A DNA stretch of 64,000 bases from Sagittula sp. P11 (GTDB lineage Bacteria; Pseudomonadota; Alphaproteobacteria; Rhodobacterales; Rhodobacteraceae). How positions within the stretch are numbered: position 1 is the first letter of the stretch; each line of letters opens with the position of its first letter. Below the pieces are notes generated by a model. It made no database searches. It was not told the DNA's origin and was given only the letters and a program-made list of their open reading frames with translations. The DNA lies in NCBI RefSeq assembly GCF_002814095.1, contig NZ_CP021913.1, positions 4,284,501 to 4,348,500 on the forward strand, read 5' to 3'. This document shows positions 33,953 to 42,672 of this stretch, one piece after another. The translations under genes were made by a program, and so were the position numbers.

Positions 33953-34563
33953 CCGATCTGTGGAACCTGTTCCTGATGTCGGCCTTCGTCGACAACATGC
34001 CCCTGACGCTGTTCTTGGGCCTCTGCACTTTCCTTGCGCTGTCGAAGAAACCCGAGGCGGCGCTGGGGCTGGGCATCGCGATGATCGGTGTGATGGGGCT
34101 GACGGTGCCGTTGAACCACATCGTCTATCGCTACCTGCTGGCGCCGGGCGCCTGGGGCTGGGCCGGGATGCCGGAGATCGACCTGTCCTATCTGTCGCTC
34201 ATCGCCTTCATCGGGGTCATCGCCGCGTCGGTGCAACTGCTCGAGATGCTGCTCGACCGTTTTGTGCCCGCGATCCACGCGGCTTTCGGGGTCTTCCTGC
34301 CGCTGCTGACGGTGCAATGCGCGATCCTCGCCGGGAGCCTCTTCATGGTGGAGCGCAACTACACCCTGGCACAATCGACGGTCTTCGGGCTGGGCAGCGG
34401 CGTCGGTTTCGCGCTGGCGGTGGCGATGCTGGCGGCGATCCGAACGCGGCTGGCCTATGCCGACCTGCCCGCGGGGCTGCGCGGGCTGGGCATCGCCTTT
34501 GTCCTGACCGGGTTGATGTCGTTGGGCTTTGCCTCCTTCGCACAGATGGCGGCGTCGCAATGA
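33949..34563 (+). CDS. nqrE: NQR subunit E
   Basis: A 204-residue membrane protein paralogous to NqrD, about six helices. The cluster cysteines are Cys26 ([12 protein letters not shown]) and Cys123 (TVQCAILAG). It starts within the nqrD stop and ends within the nqrF start (both ATGA), so translation is coupled. NqrE rather than RnfA is indicated by the neighbouring nqrA and nqrF. Confidence 0.94.
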   Translation: MTDLWNLFLMSAFVDNMPLTLFLGLCTFLALSKKPEAALGLGIAMIGVMGLTVPLNHIVYRYLLAPGAWGWAGMPEIDLSYLSLIAFIGVIAASVQLLEMLLDRFVPAIHAAFGVFLPLLTVQCAILAGSLFMVERNYTLAQSTVFGLGSGVGFALAVAMLAAIRTRLAYADLPAGLRGLGIAFVLTGLMSLGFASFAQMAASQ

Positions 34564-35783
34564 CGGAGGTTGTGCTGGGAAGCGCCGTGATCGTGCTGCT
34601 GGTGGTGGGGATGAGCCTGGGGCTCGTGGTCCTGCGGCGGCGGCTGGTGCCGGACACCGGGCTGGATGTGGTGGTGAACGCCACGACCCACCTGACGGCC
34701 AGGCGCGGCGACAAACTGCTGGGGGTGCTGCATAACGCGGGCATCGGTCTGCCCGCCGCCTGTGGCGGATCGGGGACCTGCGGGCTCTGCCGCGTGACGG
34801 TGGAGGGCGAGGGCGCGGGCGAACCGCAGGCGACGGAACGGGGCGTCCTGTCGCCCAGGGAACGGCGCGCCCATGTCCGGCTGGCCTGCCAGACCCGGCT
34901 GCGCGGCGATTGCGCGGTGACCGTGCCGGATGACATCCTCAGTGCCGGGGGCGGCGTGACCTGCACGGTGCGCTCGACCCGGATGCTTGCCCCGCTGATC
35001 CGGGAGATCGTGGTGGACCTGCCGCCCGACCATCCGACGGAGTTCCTCGCCGGCGATTTCATGCAGGTCACCGCGCCGCCCTACAGCCTCGATTTCGCGA
35101 CGCTCGACGTCCCGGCAGAGTTCGCAGAGGCCTGGGACATCGCGGGCTGGCGTAGGTTGAGATCGCAGTCCGGGGCGGAGGTGACACGCGCCTATTCGCT
35201 TGCCACCCGGCCGGAGGACACAGGGCGCGCCGTTTTCAACATCCGCCTCGCCGTGCCGCCTGCAGGACGGGAGGAAGAGGTGCCGCCGGGCTGTGTCTCG
35301 TCGTGGATGTTCTCGCTGAAGCCGGGCGACAGGATCACGTTGTCCGGGCCCTTCGGCGAGTTCCATGTCCAGCCCACCGACCGCGAGATGGTCTTTGTCG
35401 GCGGGGGCGTGGGCATGGCGCCTCTGCGCGCGATGATCCACCAGCAACTGGGGCGGGGGACGCAACGACGCATCCGCTACTTCTATGGCGCGCGCTCTGC
35501 CGCCGACCTGTTCTACACCGACGAATTCCACCGGCTGGCCGCCGAGCATCCGAACTTCAGCTGGACACCGGCCTTGTCGGATCCGGCACCGGGCGATCGC
35601 TGGCTGGGGGCTACGGGGTTCGTCCACGACATCCTGCGCCGCGAGATGAGCGCAGATCCCGCGCCCGAGGAATGCGAGTACTACCTCTGCGGGCCGCCGG
35701 TGATGATCTCGGCGGTGCTGTCCACGCTCGACCGGCTCGGCGTCGAGCCCGAGCAGATCTTCTATGACGATTTCGGAGCCTGA
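34560..35783 (+). CDS. nqrF: NQR subunit F, NADH dehydrogenase flavoprotein
   Basis: A 407-residue subunit: N-terminal membrane anchor (about residues 5-26), a [2Fe-2S] ferredoxin domain with Cys68, Cys74, Cys77 and Cys110 ([11 protein letters not shown]...LACQ), an FAD domain ([11 protein letters not shown]) and an NADH-binding domain ([15 protein letters not shown] ... [11 protein letters not shown]). It takes electrons from NADH into the complex. It belongs to the same operon, with overlaps at its 5' end; a GGAG ribosome site for apbE lies within its last codons. Confidence 0.95.
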   Translation: MTEVVLGSAVIVLLVVGMSLGLVVLRRRLVPDTGLDVVVNATTHLTARRGDKLLGVLHNAGIGLPAACGGSGTCGLCRVTVEGEGAGEPQATERGVLSPRERRAHVRLACQTRLRGDCAVTVPDDILSAGGGVTCTVRSTRMLAPLIREIVVDLPPDHPTEFLAGDFMQVTAPPYSLDFATLDVPAEFAEAWDIAGWRRLRSQSGAEVTRAYSLATRPEDTGRAVFNIRLAVPPAGREEEVPPGCVSSWMFSLKPGDRITLSGPFGEFHVQPTDREMVFVGGGVGMAPLRAMIHQQLGRGTQRRIRYFYGARSAADLFYTDEFHRLAAEHPNFSWTPALSDPAPGDRWLGATGFVHDILRREMSADPAPEECEYYLCGPPVMISAVLSTLDRLGVEPEQIFYDDFGA

Positions 35784-35784
35784 G

Positions 35785-36759
35785 ATGATGAAACGCCTTC
35801 AGGAACCCACCCGCCGCGCGGCCCTTACCCTGATCGGCAGCGCCTGTGTCCTGCCACGCATGGCACTTGCAGCAGGCGGCGGGGTCGAGACGCTGAGCGG
35901 CCGGGCCTTCGGCACGGATTGGCGTGTGAGCGTGCCGGAGGGGCAGGGGCTGGCAGGGCTCAGGCCCGAGATCGACGCGCTCTTTGCCCGGATCGACCGG
36001 CAGCTTTCGCCCTGGCGGCCCGACAGCGCGATCAGCCGCTTCAACGCAGGCGGGACGGAGGGGGACGATCCCGCGCTGTGCCACGTGGCGTCTGCCGCGG
36101 TGGAGATTGCCCGGCAAAGCGAGGGCGCCTTCGATCCGACCGTGGGGCCGCTGGTGGCGCGCTGGGGATTTGGCCCGGTCAGCGGCGGTGCGCCGGACTG
36201 GCGGGCCTTGTCCGTCAGCGCGGAGAGCATCACCAAGCGGCGGGCCGACCTGACGCTCGACCTTTGCGGCATTGCCAAGGGCTGGGCGCTGGACCGCGCT
36301 ATGGTCCTGATGGGCGAGGCCGGGTTCACGGACGTGCTGTTCGATCTGGGCGGAGAGCTGTCGGCGCGCGGCCACCACCCGACCGGCCGGGACTGGAGGG
36401 TCGCGGTCGATGCGCCGTTCCCCGGTGCGCCGTCACCCGCCACCCTGCGCCTGCCCGACCGCGGCGCGGTCGCCACGTCCGGCACCGGCGTTCAAAGCTA
36501 TGCGCTGGGGGGCAGGCGCTACAGCCACGTGATCGACCCGCGCGCGGAGGCGCCGGTGGCGGGCCGACTGCGCGCCGTGTCGGTGGTCGCATCGGACGCC
36601 ATGAGTGCCGACGGTTGGGCCACCGCTCTGCTGGCGGCGGGCGAGGAGCGGGGGCCCGGGATCGCCCGCGCCCGGAACCTCGCGGCGCTGTTCCTGCTGG
36701 AGGACGCTGGCGCGCTGAGCCAGATCCGAACCGGCGCCATCGATGACATGATCCTCTGA
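35785..36759 (+). CDS. apbE: ApbE FAD:protein FMN transferase
   Basis: A 324-residue exported flavin transferase that attaches FMN to Thr in D-x-[ST]-G-A-T motifs of NqrC and similar proteins. The N terminus has a twin-arginine-like signal (TRRAALTLIGSACVL), so export may be by Tat. ApbE motifs are present: SPWRPDSAISRFN, LDLCGIAKGWALD, ATSGTG, SHVIDPR and the metal-binding ASDAMSADGWATAL. I chose the ATG at 35785, 6 nt after GGAG, rather than an upstream ATG inside nqrF. It fits the operon, although only NqrC here has a visible target motif. Confidence 0.93.
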   Translation: MMKRLQEPTRRAALTLIGSACVLPRMALAAGGGVETLSGRAFGTDWRVSVPEGQGLAGLRPEIDALFARIDRQLSPWRPDSAISRFNAGGTEGDDPALCHVASAAVEIARQSEGAFDPTVGPLVARWGFGPVSGGAPDWRALSVSAESITKRRADLTLDLCGIAKGWALDRAMVLMGEAGFTDVLFDLGGELSARGHHPTGRDWRVAVDAPFPGAPSPATLRLPDRGAVATSGTGVQSYALGGRRYSHVIDPRAEAPVAGRLRAVSVVASDAMSADGWATALLAAGEERGPGIARARNLAALFLLEDAGALSQIRTGAIDDMIL

Positions 36760-36775
36760 GCGAAAGGCATTGGCC

Positions 36776-36961
36776 ATGGAAATCCTCCTTGCCGTGATCA
36801 CCGTGACGCTCGCCGCCTGCGGCATCGGGCTCGGGCTGATATTCGGCGGCAAACCCGTGCGCACCAGCTGCGGCGCGGCAGAGGGACTGCCCGGCGGACG
36901 CTGCGCCGATTGCCCGCTGCGGCGGCGCGCGGCGCAGGTGCAGTCGGAGGTCGGATCGTGA
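36776..36961 (+). CDS. nqrM: NqrM, NQR maturation factor
   Basis: A 61-residue protein with one transmembrane helix (about residues 3-24) and the Cys motif TSCGA...GGRCADCP (Cys32, Cys43, Cys46). NqrM (DUF539) is needed to insert iron into the NqrD/E site. The ATG at 36776 follows AAAGG; its stop overlaps the GTG start of the CBS gene. Its presence supports a functional NQR. Confidence 0.92.
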   Translation: MEILLAVITVTLAACGIGLGLIFGGKPVRTSCGAAEGLPGGRCADCPLRRRAAQVQSEVGS

Positions 36962-37350
36962 CCGCCTACCGCATCCGGAGCATCCTTCGGCACGAGGTGC
37001 CCACGCTTGCGCCCGACATGCCCATGCGCCGCGCGGTTGCCATCCTGGTGGAAACGAAATCCGCCGCTGCCCCCGTTATGACGGACGATGGGCGCCTAGT
37101 CGGCATCCTGACCCAGAAAGACTGCTTCCGCCCCGCGCTGCACGCCAGCTATCACCGGGACTGGACAGGGCTGGTGCGCGATCACATGTCTGCCGAGGTG
37201 GTGACCGTCGATATCGACGACGAGGTCATCCGCGTGGCGGAGATGTTCCTCGATCTGCCGCACCGGCTGTTCCCGGTTCTGGATCAGGGCCACGTCGCGG
37301 GCATGATCCATCGCTCGGACGTGCTGGGCTTGCTGATCCGGATGGGGTGA
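36958..37350 (+). CDS. CBS-domain pair protein at the end of the nqr operon
   Basis: A 130-residue cytoplasmic protein made of two CBS domains (about residues 5-60, RSILRHEVPTLAPDMPM..GRLVGILTQKDC, and 75-128, HMSAEVVTVDIDDEV...VAGMIHRSDVLGLL). It starts at a GTG in the nqrM stop (GTGA), so it is part of the nqr operon. CBS pairs bind adenine nucleotides or similar ligands; a role in sensing energy or redox state for NQR is inferred from position only. The 248 bp after it (37351-37598) show no gene. Confidence 0.85.
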   Translation: MTAYRIRSILRHEVPTLAPDMPMRRAVAILVETKSAAAPVMTDDGRLVGILTQKDCFRPALHASYHRDWTGLVRDHMSAEVVTVDIDDEVIRVAEMFLDLPHRLFPVLDQGHVAGMIHRSDVLGLLIRMG

Positions 37351-37598
37351 CCGGAGGAACCGTTTTCAATGGTCGGAGGGAGGCGGCGCGCGAAAGCGTG
37401 GACTGAACCCCTCAATCGTCAGGGCTGCGCAGGCCAAGCAACAGCCGGTGATAGCGACGTCTCATATGCGTTTGCGCCTGAACCGTCGGACCCTGCCGCC
37501 CGCTCCACCAGACGCGCCCTGTTCCCGGGGCGTGTCCGTTGTTCCAGCCCGGCCAGTGTATTGCGTGCTGACAGGCCCGGGAGCCCATCCGTCTTGCC

Positions 37599-38831
37599 TC
37601 ACTGAGTCAGTTTGGCCGTGATCTGGGCGAAGAGTTCCTCGTTTTCCTGGTCCCGGCCAACGGGTTCCTGCGTGTAGCTGATCTTGACGATGACGATGTT
37701 GTTGGCGGGATCGACACGGATGAACTGGTGGTGCAGTCCGAGTGCCATGAACACGTCGCTGCCCGCGTCGGTCCACCACTGGTACTGGTACCCCACCGGT
37801 TCGCCGGGTGCGACCGGCTCGTAGCCCTCGTCGGGAACGGTGGCCTCCGTCACCCAGTCGGCGGGCACCACCTGCTTGCCGTTGGCCATGCCGCCCTGCA
37901 GGAACATCTGGCCGAAGCGCGCATGGTCGCGCGCGGTGGAGGCAAGGCCCGCACCGTAGAATTCGCGGCCCACGTCGTCCGGCCCGTCCATGATCCAGTA
38001 GGCGTCGTATTCCGCGCCCATCGGCTGCCAGAGCTTCTCGCTCATGTACTCCGCCCCGGTGCGGCCGGTGACCCGTTCCACGATGCAGCCCAGCACGCTG
38101 GTGTCGAGCGTGGCGTAGTTGAAGCGTTCGTCGGGGGCCGTCTCGCCCTTCTCCGACTCGTTCGCGGCGTAGTCGCACCAGCGGTACTTGTAGCCCACTA
38201 GCGCGTTGTCGTGGACCGTGGTCAGCTGCGTCTCGCTGCCGAACTCGTAGCGTTCCTCCCATGCCACGCCGGACCGCATCCGCAGCACGTCGCGTACCGT
38301 GGCCCCTTCGTAGCCTGAGCCTTGCATCTCGGGCAGGTACTTCGTGACCTTGTCGTCGAGGCTGTCGATCAGCCCGTCCTCCAGCGCGAAACCGATCAAT
38401 GTCGAAGTGTAGGACTTCGCGACCGAGAAGGTGAGGAAGCGCGTGTCCGGGCCGCTGCCGTTGCGATAGGTCTCGTGCACGATGGCGCCGTCCTTCAGCA
38501 CCACCAGCGCGTTGGCCCGCGTCCGTTCGAGCGCGCCTTCGAGATCGTAGGTCTCGCCCAGGATCGTGTACTCGCCGTCGAGCGGGATCGGGTTCTCCGG
38601 CAGCGTCCATGTCTCGCTTCCGGCGGGGACGGTGCGCGTCGCGAACATCTGGTCCATGTGCTGGAACGTCAGGTAGTTGAGCGAGGGCAGGAACATGCTG
38701 GCGCGTGCCTCGATCATGGTCGTGGTCAGCCAGCGGTCGGGATCGGCGGTCTGGGCAGTAGCAGAGCCGCAAAGGCCTACCACAATGGCCGCGGCGGTGA
38801 ACGTCGCCGTCAGGTGGTTCAGATGTCTCAT
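37599..38831 (-). CDS. Secreted serine hydrolase, beta-lactamase family
   Basis: A 410-residue exported hydrolase. It has a signal peptide (cleavage expected after ATA-Q, about residue 26), nucleophile motif S-V-A-K in FSVAKSYTS, YATLDTS as second motif and a third-motif region near GLHHQFIRV. It belongs to the PF00144 superfamily (esterases, 6-aminohexanoate-dimer hydrolases, penicillin-binding-like enzymes) and is distinct from the hydrolase at 8.2-9.2 kb. Start ATG at 38829-38831 after AGGAG. It is divergent from a TetR-type regulator, which may control it. The substrate is unknown. Confidence 0.85.
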   Translation of the reverse strand: MRHLNHLTATFTAAAIVVGLCGSATAQTADPDRWLTTTMIEARASMFLPSLNYLTFQHMDQMFATRTVPAGSETWTLPENPIPLDGEYTILGETYDLEGALERTRANALVVLKDGAIVHETYRNGSGPDTRFLTFSVAKSYTSTLIGFALEDGLIDSLDDKVTKYLPEMQGSGYEGATVRDVLRMRSGVAWEERYEFGSETQLTTVHDNALVGYKYRWCDYAANESEKGETAPDERFNYATLDTSVLGCIVERVTGRTGAEYMSEKLWQPMGAEYDAYWIMDGPDDVGREFYGAGLASTARDHARFGQMFLQGGMANGKQVVPADWVTEATVPDEGYEPVAPGEPVGYQYQWWTDAGSDVFMALGLHHQFIRVDPANNIVIVKISYTQEPVGRDQENEELFAQITAKLTQ

Positions 38832-39080
38832 GCGTTTCTCCTCTGGTGCATGGGACCTGTCGACGATTGCCCGTTCTCCGATTGCCCTGCGCCCCCCCGC
38901 CGATTGGAATCCGGCGGAGGCCTGACATAAGATCGCCCGGTCATGTCCAGCCCTCCCGGAGGGACACGACGGAAACGAACTGTCGGAGCGCGCAGGATCA
39001 TGAACGAAACCCACCCCCGAACCGGTCTGGCACCATGATTGCAATCGCCAGAAACTTTTAGTCAATAAAAAAATATATGG

Positions 39081-39086
39081 TATAAT
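39081..39086 (+). promoter_or_regulatory. Perfect TATAAT -10 box before the TetR gene
   Basis: TATAAT sits in a short AT-rich island (about 39055-39095) that contrasts with the GC-rich surroundings. No good -35 is seen. The ATG at 39098 is only 12 nt beyond it, so the leader would be very short. The nearby TATATGGTATA (39075-39085) could also be an operator half-symmetry for the regulator itself. Confidence 0.4.
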
Positions 39087-39097
39087 AGATTATCCGG

Positions 39098-39823
39098 ATG
39101 GACAGCTCGAAGAAAACCATGGCGATGAGAGACGATGAACAGGCCGCCGGCGGAGCGGGGCCCGCGACCGGACTGAGGTCGCGCAAGAAGGCCAGGCGGC
39201 ACGAGGAGATCCTCGATCAGGCCCGCGCGCTCTTCTCCGAGAAGGGCGTGGATGCCGTGACAATGGCCGAAATCGCCGAAGCTGCGGGCGTGTCGACACC
39301 GACGGTTTTCAACTACTTCGGCAACAAGGACGGCATCCTGATCGCAATGATCACCGACGGCGCGCAGAATGCCCGCGACAACAGCAAGGTGATGGAGCCG
39401 CGCACGGATGTCGATTTCCTCAGCACCCTGATGACGGTCTTCATGGATATCTCGGTCGAGACGATGGAGATCGCCAGCAAGCGCATCTGGCGCTACGCCA
39501 ATGCAGCGGCAATCCGTCACTCGGAGTCGGAATTCGCACGGTCGTTTCAGGACGTTGACGCTGCGCTGATCGGTGTGATCGAAGCCATTCTCGGACGCTA
39601 CAGCCTGACGCTGCACGACGGTTCAGCGGGGGACGCGCGGCACATCGCACAGCTGCTCTTCGATGTCTGGCTCAGCACCTTTCAGGTCTTCGTCGGCGTC
39701 CAGGAAATGACGATCGAGGCGCACGAGGACAAGCTGAGGGCCCGTTTCGCGCCGCTGTGCAAGATGATCTTTGCCCCCGAATTCCTTGCCCGGCCGACAC
39801 TGGCAGACGCGGCACCGCACTGA
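39098..39823 (+). CDS. TetR/AcrR-family transcriptional regulator
   Basis: A 241-residue regulator. A basic, disordered first 30 residues precede the TetR DNA-binding domain (about residues 33-80, EILDQARALFSEKGVDAV, then TMAEIAEAAGVSTPTVFNYFGNK as helix-turn-helix). The rest is a helical ligand/dimerisation domain. Other starts are possible at 39119 or 39125 because the first lies close to the -10 box. It diverges from the secreted serine hydrolase; regulation of that gene or of itself is the simplest guess. Confidence 0.88.
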   Translation: MDSSKKTMAMRDDEQAAGGAGPATGLRSRKKARRHEEILDQARALFSEKGVDAVTMAEIAEAAGVSTPTVFNYFGNKDGILIAMITDGAQNARDNSKVMEPRTDVDFLSTLMTVFMDISVETMEIASKRIWRYANAAAIRHSESEFARSFQDVDAALIGVIEAILGRYSLTLHDGSAGDARHIAQLLFDVWLSTFQVFVGVQEMTIEAHEDKLRARFAPLCKMIFAPEFLARPTLADAAPH

Positions 39824-39847
39824 TCCTTGCGAACGAGCAGGCGGTGT

Positions 39848-40717
39848 TCAACGCCCGCCGCGCAGCCGCGCCAGTTCGGTCTTCATCCGGGCGACCCTGT
39901 CGTGATGCGCATCGCCGCGGCGCAGGCTGACGGCGGTCGAAAGTATGTCGATCACCACGAGATGCGACAGCCGCGACACCGTCGGCGTATAGAGATCCGT
40001 GTTCTCCAGCGTTTCGACCACCAGCGTCACGTCGCAATGGCGGGTGAGGGGGCTTTCCGCCTGCCCGGTGATGCCCACCGTCGCCGCCCCCCGCGCGTAG
40101 GCCGTGGCCATCGCCGACACGATTTCACGCGTCTGGCCGGTGTTGGAAATCGCAACCGCCGCATCGCCCAGTTGCAGCATGCCGGCGGTCATGAACATCT
40201 GGTGGGCATCGGAGGGCGCACCGCAGGGCACGCCGAACAGCGGGAACTTCTGCTGCGCGTCGCGCGCCACGATGCCGGATGCACCGAAGCCCAGGAACTC
40301 GATCCTTTGCGCGGCGGCCAGCAGGTCCACCGCCGCACCGATCCGTTCCACGTCCAGCCGGGACTGCGCCCAGTTGAGGTTCGAGAGGTTGAAATCGAAG
40401 ATCTTGGTCACGATGCCGGGCAGGTCGTCGGCGTCGCTGATCGCGGTGTGTGACGTGGTCCGGGCAAAGGCGAGGCTGCGCGCCAGCCGGACCCTCAGGT
40501 CGCGGAACCCCTCGCAACCGATTGCGGCACAGAAACGGATGACGGTAGGTTCGGAAACCTCCGCTGCCTTGGCTAGCCGGGCGAGCGTCATGGCCACCAC
40601 CTCTTCGGGGCGGTCGAGGACGACCTCGGCCACACGGCGGTCGGACTTGCGCAGGTCGTCCCGCAGGCGGACGATCTCTTCCAGCAGGTTGTCGTTCGGC
40701 GTGGGCGTGCTGTGCAT
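39848..40717 (-). CDS. RpiR/HexR-type transcriptional regulator with SIS domain
   Basis: A 289-residue regulator: N-terminal helix-turn-helix (about residues 10-80, with TLARLAKAAEVSEPTVIRFCAAIG) and a C-terminal SIS phosphosugar-binding domain (about 125-260, LGFGASGIVARDAQQKF; VAISNTGQTREIV). Members respond to phosphosugars. It is the last gene of the cupin isomerase-shikimate dehydrogenase-like operon. The paired GTAG...CTAC sites upstream of that operon and of the divergent FGGY kinase are good candidates for its operators. Confidence 0.9.
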   Translation of the reverse strand: MHSTPTPNDNLLEEIVRLRDDLRKSDRRVAEVVLDRPEEVVAMTLARLAKAAEVSEPTVIRFCAAIGCEGFRDLRVRLARSLAFARTTSHTAISDADDLPGIVTKIFDFNLSNLNWAQSRLDVERIGAAVDLLAAAQRIEFLGFGASGIVARDAQQKFPLFGVPCGAPSDAHQMFMTAGMLQLGDAAVAISNTGQTREIVSAMATAYARGAATVGITGQAESPLTRHCDVTLVVETLENTDLYTPTVSRLSHLVVIDILSTAVSLRRGDAHHDRVARMKTELARLRGGR

Positions 40718-40772
40718 CGTGGCTTTCTTTCTCAGGTGTTTGCGACGTCGCCCGGGAGGGCGCGCCCACCTG

Positions 40773-41732
40773 TCAGGGCTGTGAGGCCACGCGGCCCGTC
40801 GCCTCCGCAGCAATCTGCGAGATGGCGTCGAACCCCGGGCCGGACGTGGGGATCGGCACGTCGAAGACCTCGGCAATGACCTGCGTCCAGCCGTGGATGA
40901 AGTAGGTCCAGCCGTCCTCGATCTGCAAGCCGCGCGCCGCCTGTTGTGCCCGTGCCTGGTCGAGGAACACGAGATCGCCGCGATAGTTCAGCTCCCACAC
41001 GATGCCGCCATGCGGGAAGGGGCCGTCGAAGGTCAGCGGAGAGCCGGGGGCATCCTTGCCCAGCCCGGTCGCGTTCACCACGACCGAGCCGGGCTGCAGC
41101 GTTTTCATCTGCGCATCGTTGTCCTCGCGCCGGTCTGCCAGCACGTAGTCGCAGGGAACATCGCAGCCGGACGCCTCGTGGAACGCGCGGATGTGGTCGA
41201 GGCGGGGCTGCGTGCGGTCGGTGACGACGATCCGCGCCGGCCGGTTGGCGCCGCGTGACGGCTGCGCAAGGTGCCAGGTCAGTGCGATGGTCGACCCGCC
41301 TGCGCCCATCGACAGAAGCTCCGCCCCTGTGTCGGCAAAATGGTTCGTAGTGAGGACCCCGTCGAGTGCGAGACCGGAAGAGATCGGGTCCTTCGCATGG
41401 CAGATCAGCCGTCCGTTGCGCTTCGACAGGCAGGAGGTTTCGGCCATCAGGCGCGCTTGCGGGTCAATCTCGTCGAAGAGGTCGGCGCAGGCGGCGTAGA
41501 GGTCCAGCTTGTGAGTCGTCACAAGCGCGCCGAGGCTGAGCGGGTCCTCCTTGATGAAGCGCGTCACGGCGCGGTAATTTTCCACCGTGTCATGTGGTTT
41601 CAGGTCGATGCCCTTGATCGCGACGTCGCCCAGACCGAGGTGAGCGGCCCACTTCGGAAAAACCCGCATGATCGACGAGGCGCCGGTGGTGACGCCGATG
41701 AAGTAGAAGGTCGGTTTCTGGGCCGGGGTCAT
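40773..41732 (-). CDS. Shikimate dehydrogenase-like NAD(P)-dependent oxidoreductase
   Basis: A 319-residue protein of the shikimate/quinate dehydrogenase superfamily. The N-terminal catalytic domain shows LVTTHKLD, matching the family's VT-x-x-x-K with the catalytic Lys. The nucleotide-binding domain has GAGGSTIAL and VVVNATGLGKD. It is somewhat longer than AroE (about 275). Placed between a phosphoglucose isomerase-like cupin and an RpiR regulator, it more likely acts on a sugar-derived substrate than in aromatic synthesis. I chose the ATG at 41730-41732 (GCGAGG upstream); two ATGs just upstream are alternatives. Confidence 0.75.
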   Translation of the reverse strand: MTPAQKPTFYFIGVTTGASSIMRVFPKWAAHLGLGDVAIKGIDLKPHDTVENYRAVTRFIKEDPLSLGALVTTHKLDLYAACADLFDEIDPQARLMAETSCLSKRNGRLICHAKDPISSGLALDGVLTTNHFADTGAELLSMGAGGSTIALTWHLAQPSRGANRPARIVVTDRTQPRLDHIRAFHEASGCDVPCDYVLADRREDNDAQMKTLQPGSVVVNATGLGKDAPGSPLTFDGPFPHGGIVWELNYRGDLVFLDQARAQQAARGLQIEDGWTYFIHGWTQVIAEVFDVPIPTSGPGFDAISQIAAEATGRVASQP

Positions 41733-41767
41733 GGTGCCTCGCTGCATGGGGATTGCCATCGTACGCG

Positions 41768-42388
41768 TCAGGCGGCGGTGGCCAGAACGGCGTCGATCTC
41801 GGCGCGGGTGCGCGGGCGGTAGGCGGCGTTGTCGACCGCCTCCCAGCCTTCCGGCCCGGCGACGATGCGTTTCGCCATACCGCCCGAGCGTTCGATGATA
41901 CCGTAGTCCTGTCCGCTGTCGCTGGGGTAGCAGAAGCTCATCACCAGCGGCTGCAGCCCGGTGTTGACGGAGCGGTGGATCCACATCGGGGGGACGTAGA
42001 CCATCACGCGCGGGCGGATCTCCAGGACCCGCGTCTCGCCCTCAGGGCTTTCCAGCAGCATCACGCCTTCGCCGCTTTCGCCGTAGTAGGTTTCGGGACG
42101 GTTGCCGGTGGCATGGATATGGCCGCGCGTCATGAAAAACTCGCGCCCGACGCGCCCCGGCTGCATCCATGTGGTCCCGAAGATCAGGTCGCCGGACGCC
42201 TGCTGCGGCCTTACCTCGTGCACGACGTAGACGATGCGGTCCGGGTCCTCGACCTTGAGCGTCTCGAAAGCCTGAGCGTCCTCATAGAGGCCCGCAAGGT
42301 CCGACAGGCGTTTTTCATACCGCCCGGTGGCTGCGCTCAGGTGCCCGGTCGACGGATCGATGACGTGGGCGGTCGGGGGCTGATACAT
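41768..42388 (-). CDS. Cupin-type glucose-6-phosphate isomerase
   Basis: A 206-residue protein of the archaeal-type, metal-dependent phosphoglucose isomerase family (cupin fold). Metal ligands are visible as GHIHAT (His-x-His), PETYYG (Glu) and HRSVNTG (His). It would interconvert an aldose 6-phosphate and a ketose 6-phosphate. It is first in an operon with the shikimate dehydrogenase-like and RpiR genes and divergent from the FGGY kinase. A GTAG/CTAC dyad 23 bp before the ATG suggests repression by the linked RpiR protein. Confidence 0.85.
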   Translation of the reverse strand: MYQPPTAHVIDPSTGHLSAATGRYEKRLSDLAGLYEDAQAFETLKVEDPDRIVYVVHEVRPQQASGDLIFGTTWMQPGRVGREFFMTRGHIHATGNRPETYYGESGEGVMLLESPEGETRVLEIRPRVMVYVPPMWIHRSVNTGLQPLVMSFCYPSDSGQDYGIIERSGGMAKRIVAGPEGWEAVDNAAYRPRTRAEIDAVLATAA

Positions 42389-42410
42389 CGGCGGGACTCT
42401 CGGCTGATAG

Positions 42411-42423
42411 GTAGTTTAACTAC
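42411..42423. promoter_or_regulatory. GTAG/CTAC dyad upstream of the cupin isomerase
   Basis: GTAGTTTAACTAC has perfect 6-bp arms around one base. It is 22 bp upstream of the cupin ATG. A second similar site lies at 42585-42597, so both divergent promoters carry a copy. It resembles operators of RpiR/HexR-type regulators. Confidence 0.6.
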
Positions 42424-42584
42424 ATCTGTAACGGGGGACGCGTCGATTTGGCAAGGCTGTGCCTGTCTCTCCATGTGGGCGGCGCAGACCGGTTTCGGGC
42501 TTTGAGTGTAAGATTGGTCCGTTTCTAGGGCATTGGATGTCAATTGCACTGACGCTTTGCCCGCCTGCCACTGGCTGCGATATC

Positions 42585-42597
42585 GTAGTTTTTCTAC
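42585..42597. promoter_or_regulatory. GTAG/CTAC dyad upstream of the FGGY kinase
   Basis: GTAGTTTTTCTAC shares GTAGTTT...CTAC with the site at 42411. It lies 75 bp upstream of the kinase ATG and immediately before a possible -10 (CTATAC). The 284-bp gap 42389-42672 otherwise contains only promoter sequence. Confidence 0.55.
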
Positions 42598-42672
42598 CTA
42601 TACCGCTTGCGCGCGCCAGTGCGCGTCGGCACTCTGCCTGCCAGGGAGAAGCCCGCAAGCGGAGGAGAGACC

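Noticed and set aside
30473-35783. Annotation as an RNF complex
   Set aside because: The first subunit is NqrA-like, the flavoprotein has the NqrF 2Fe-2S/FAD/NADH layout, NqrM follows, and there is no RnfB or RnfC with multiple ferredoxin-type clusters.
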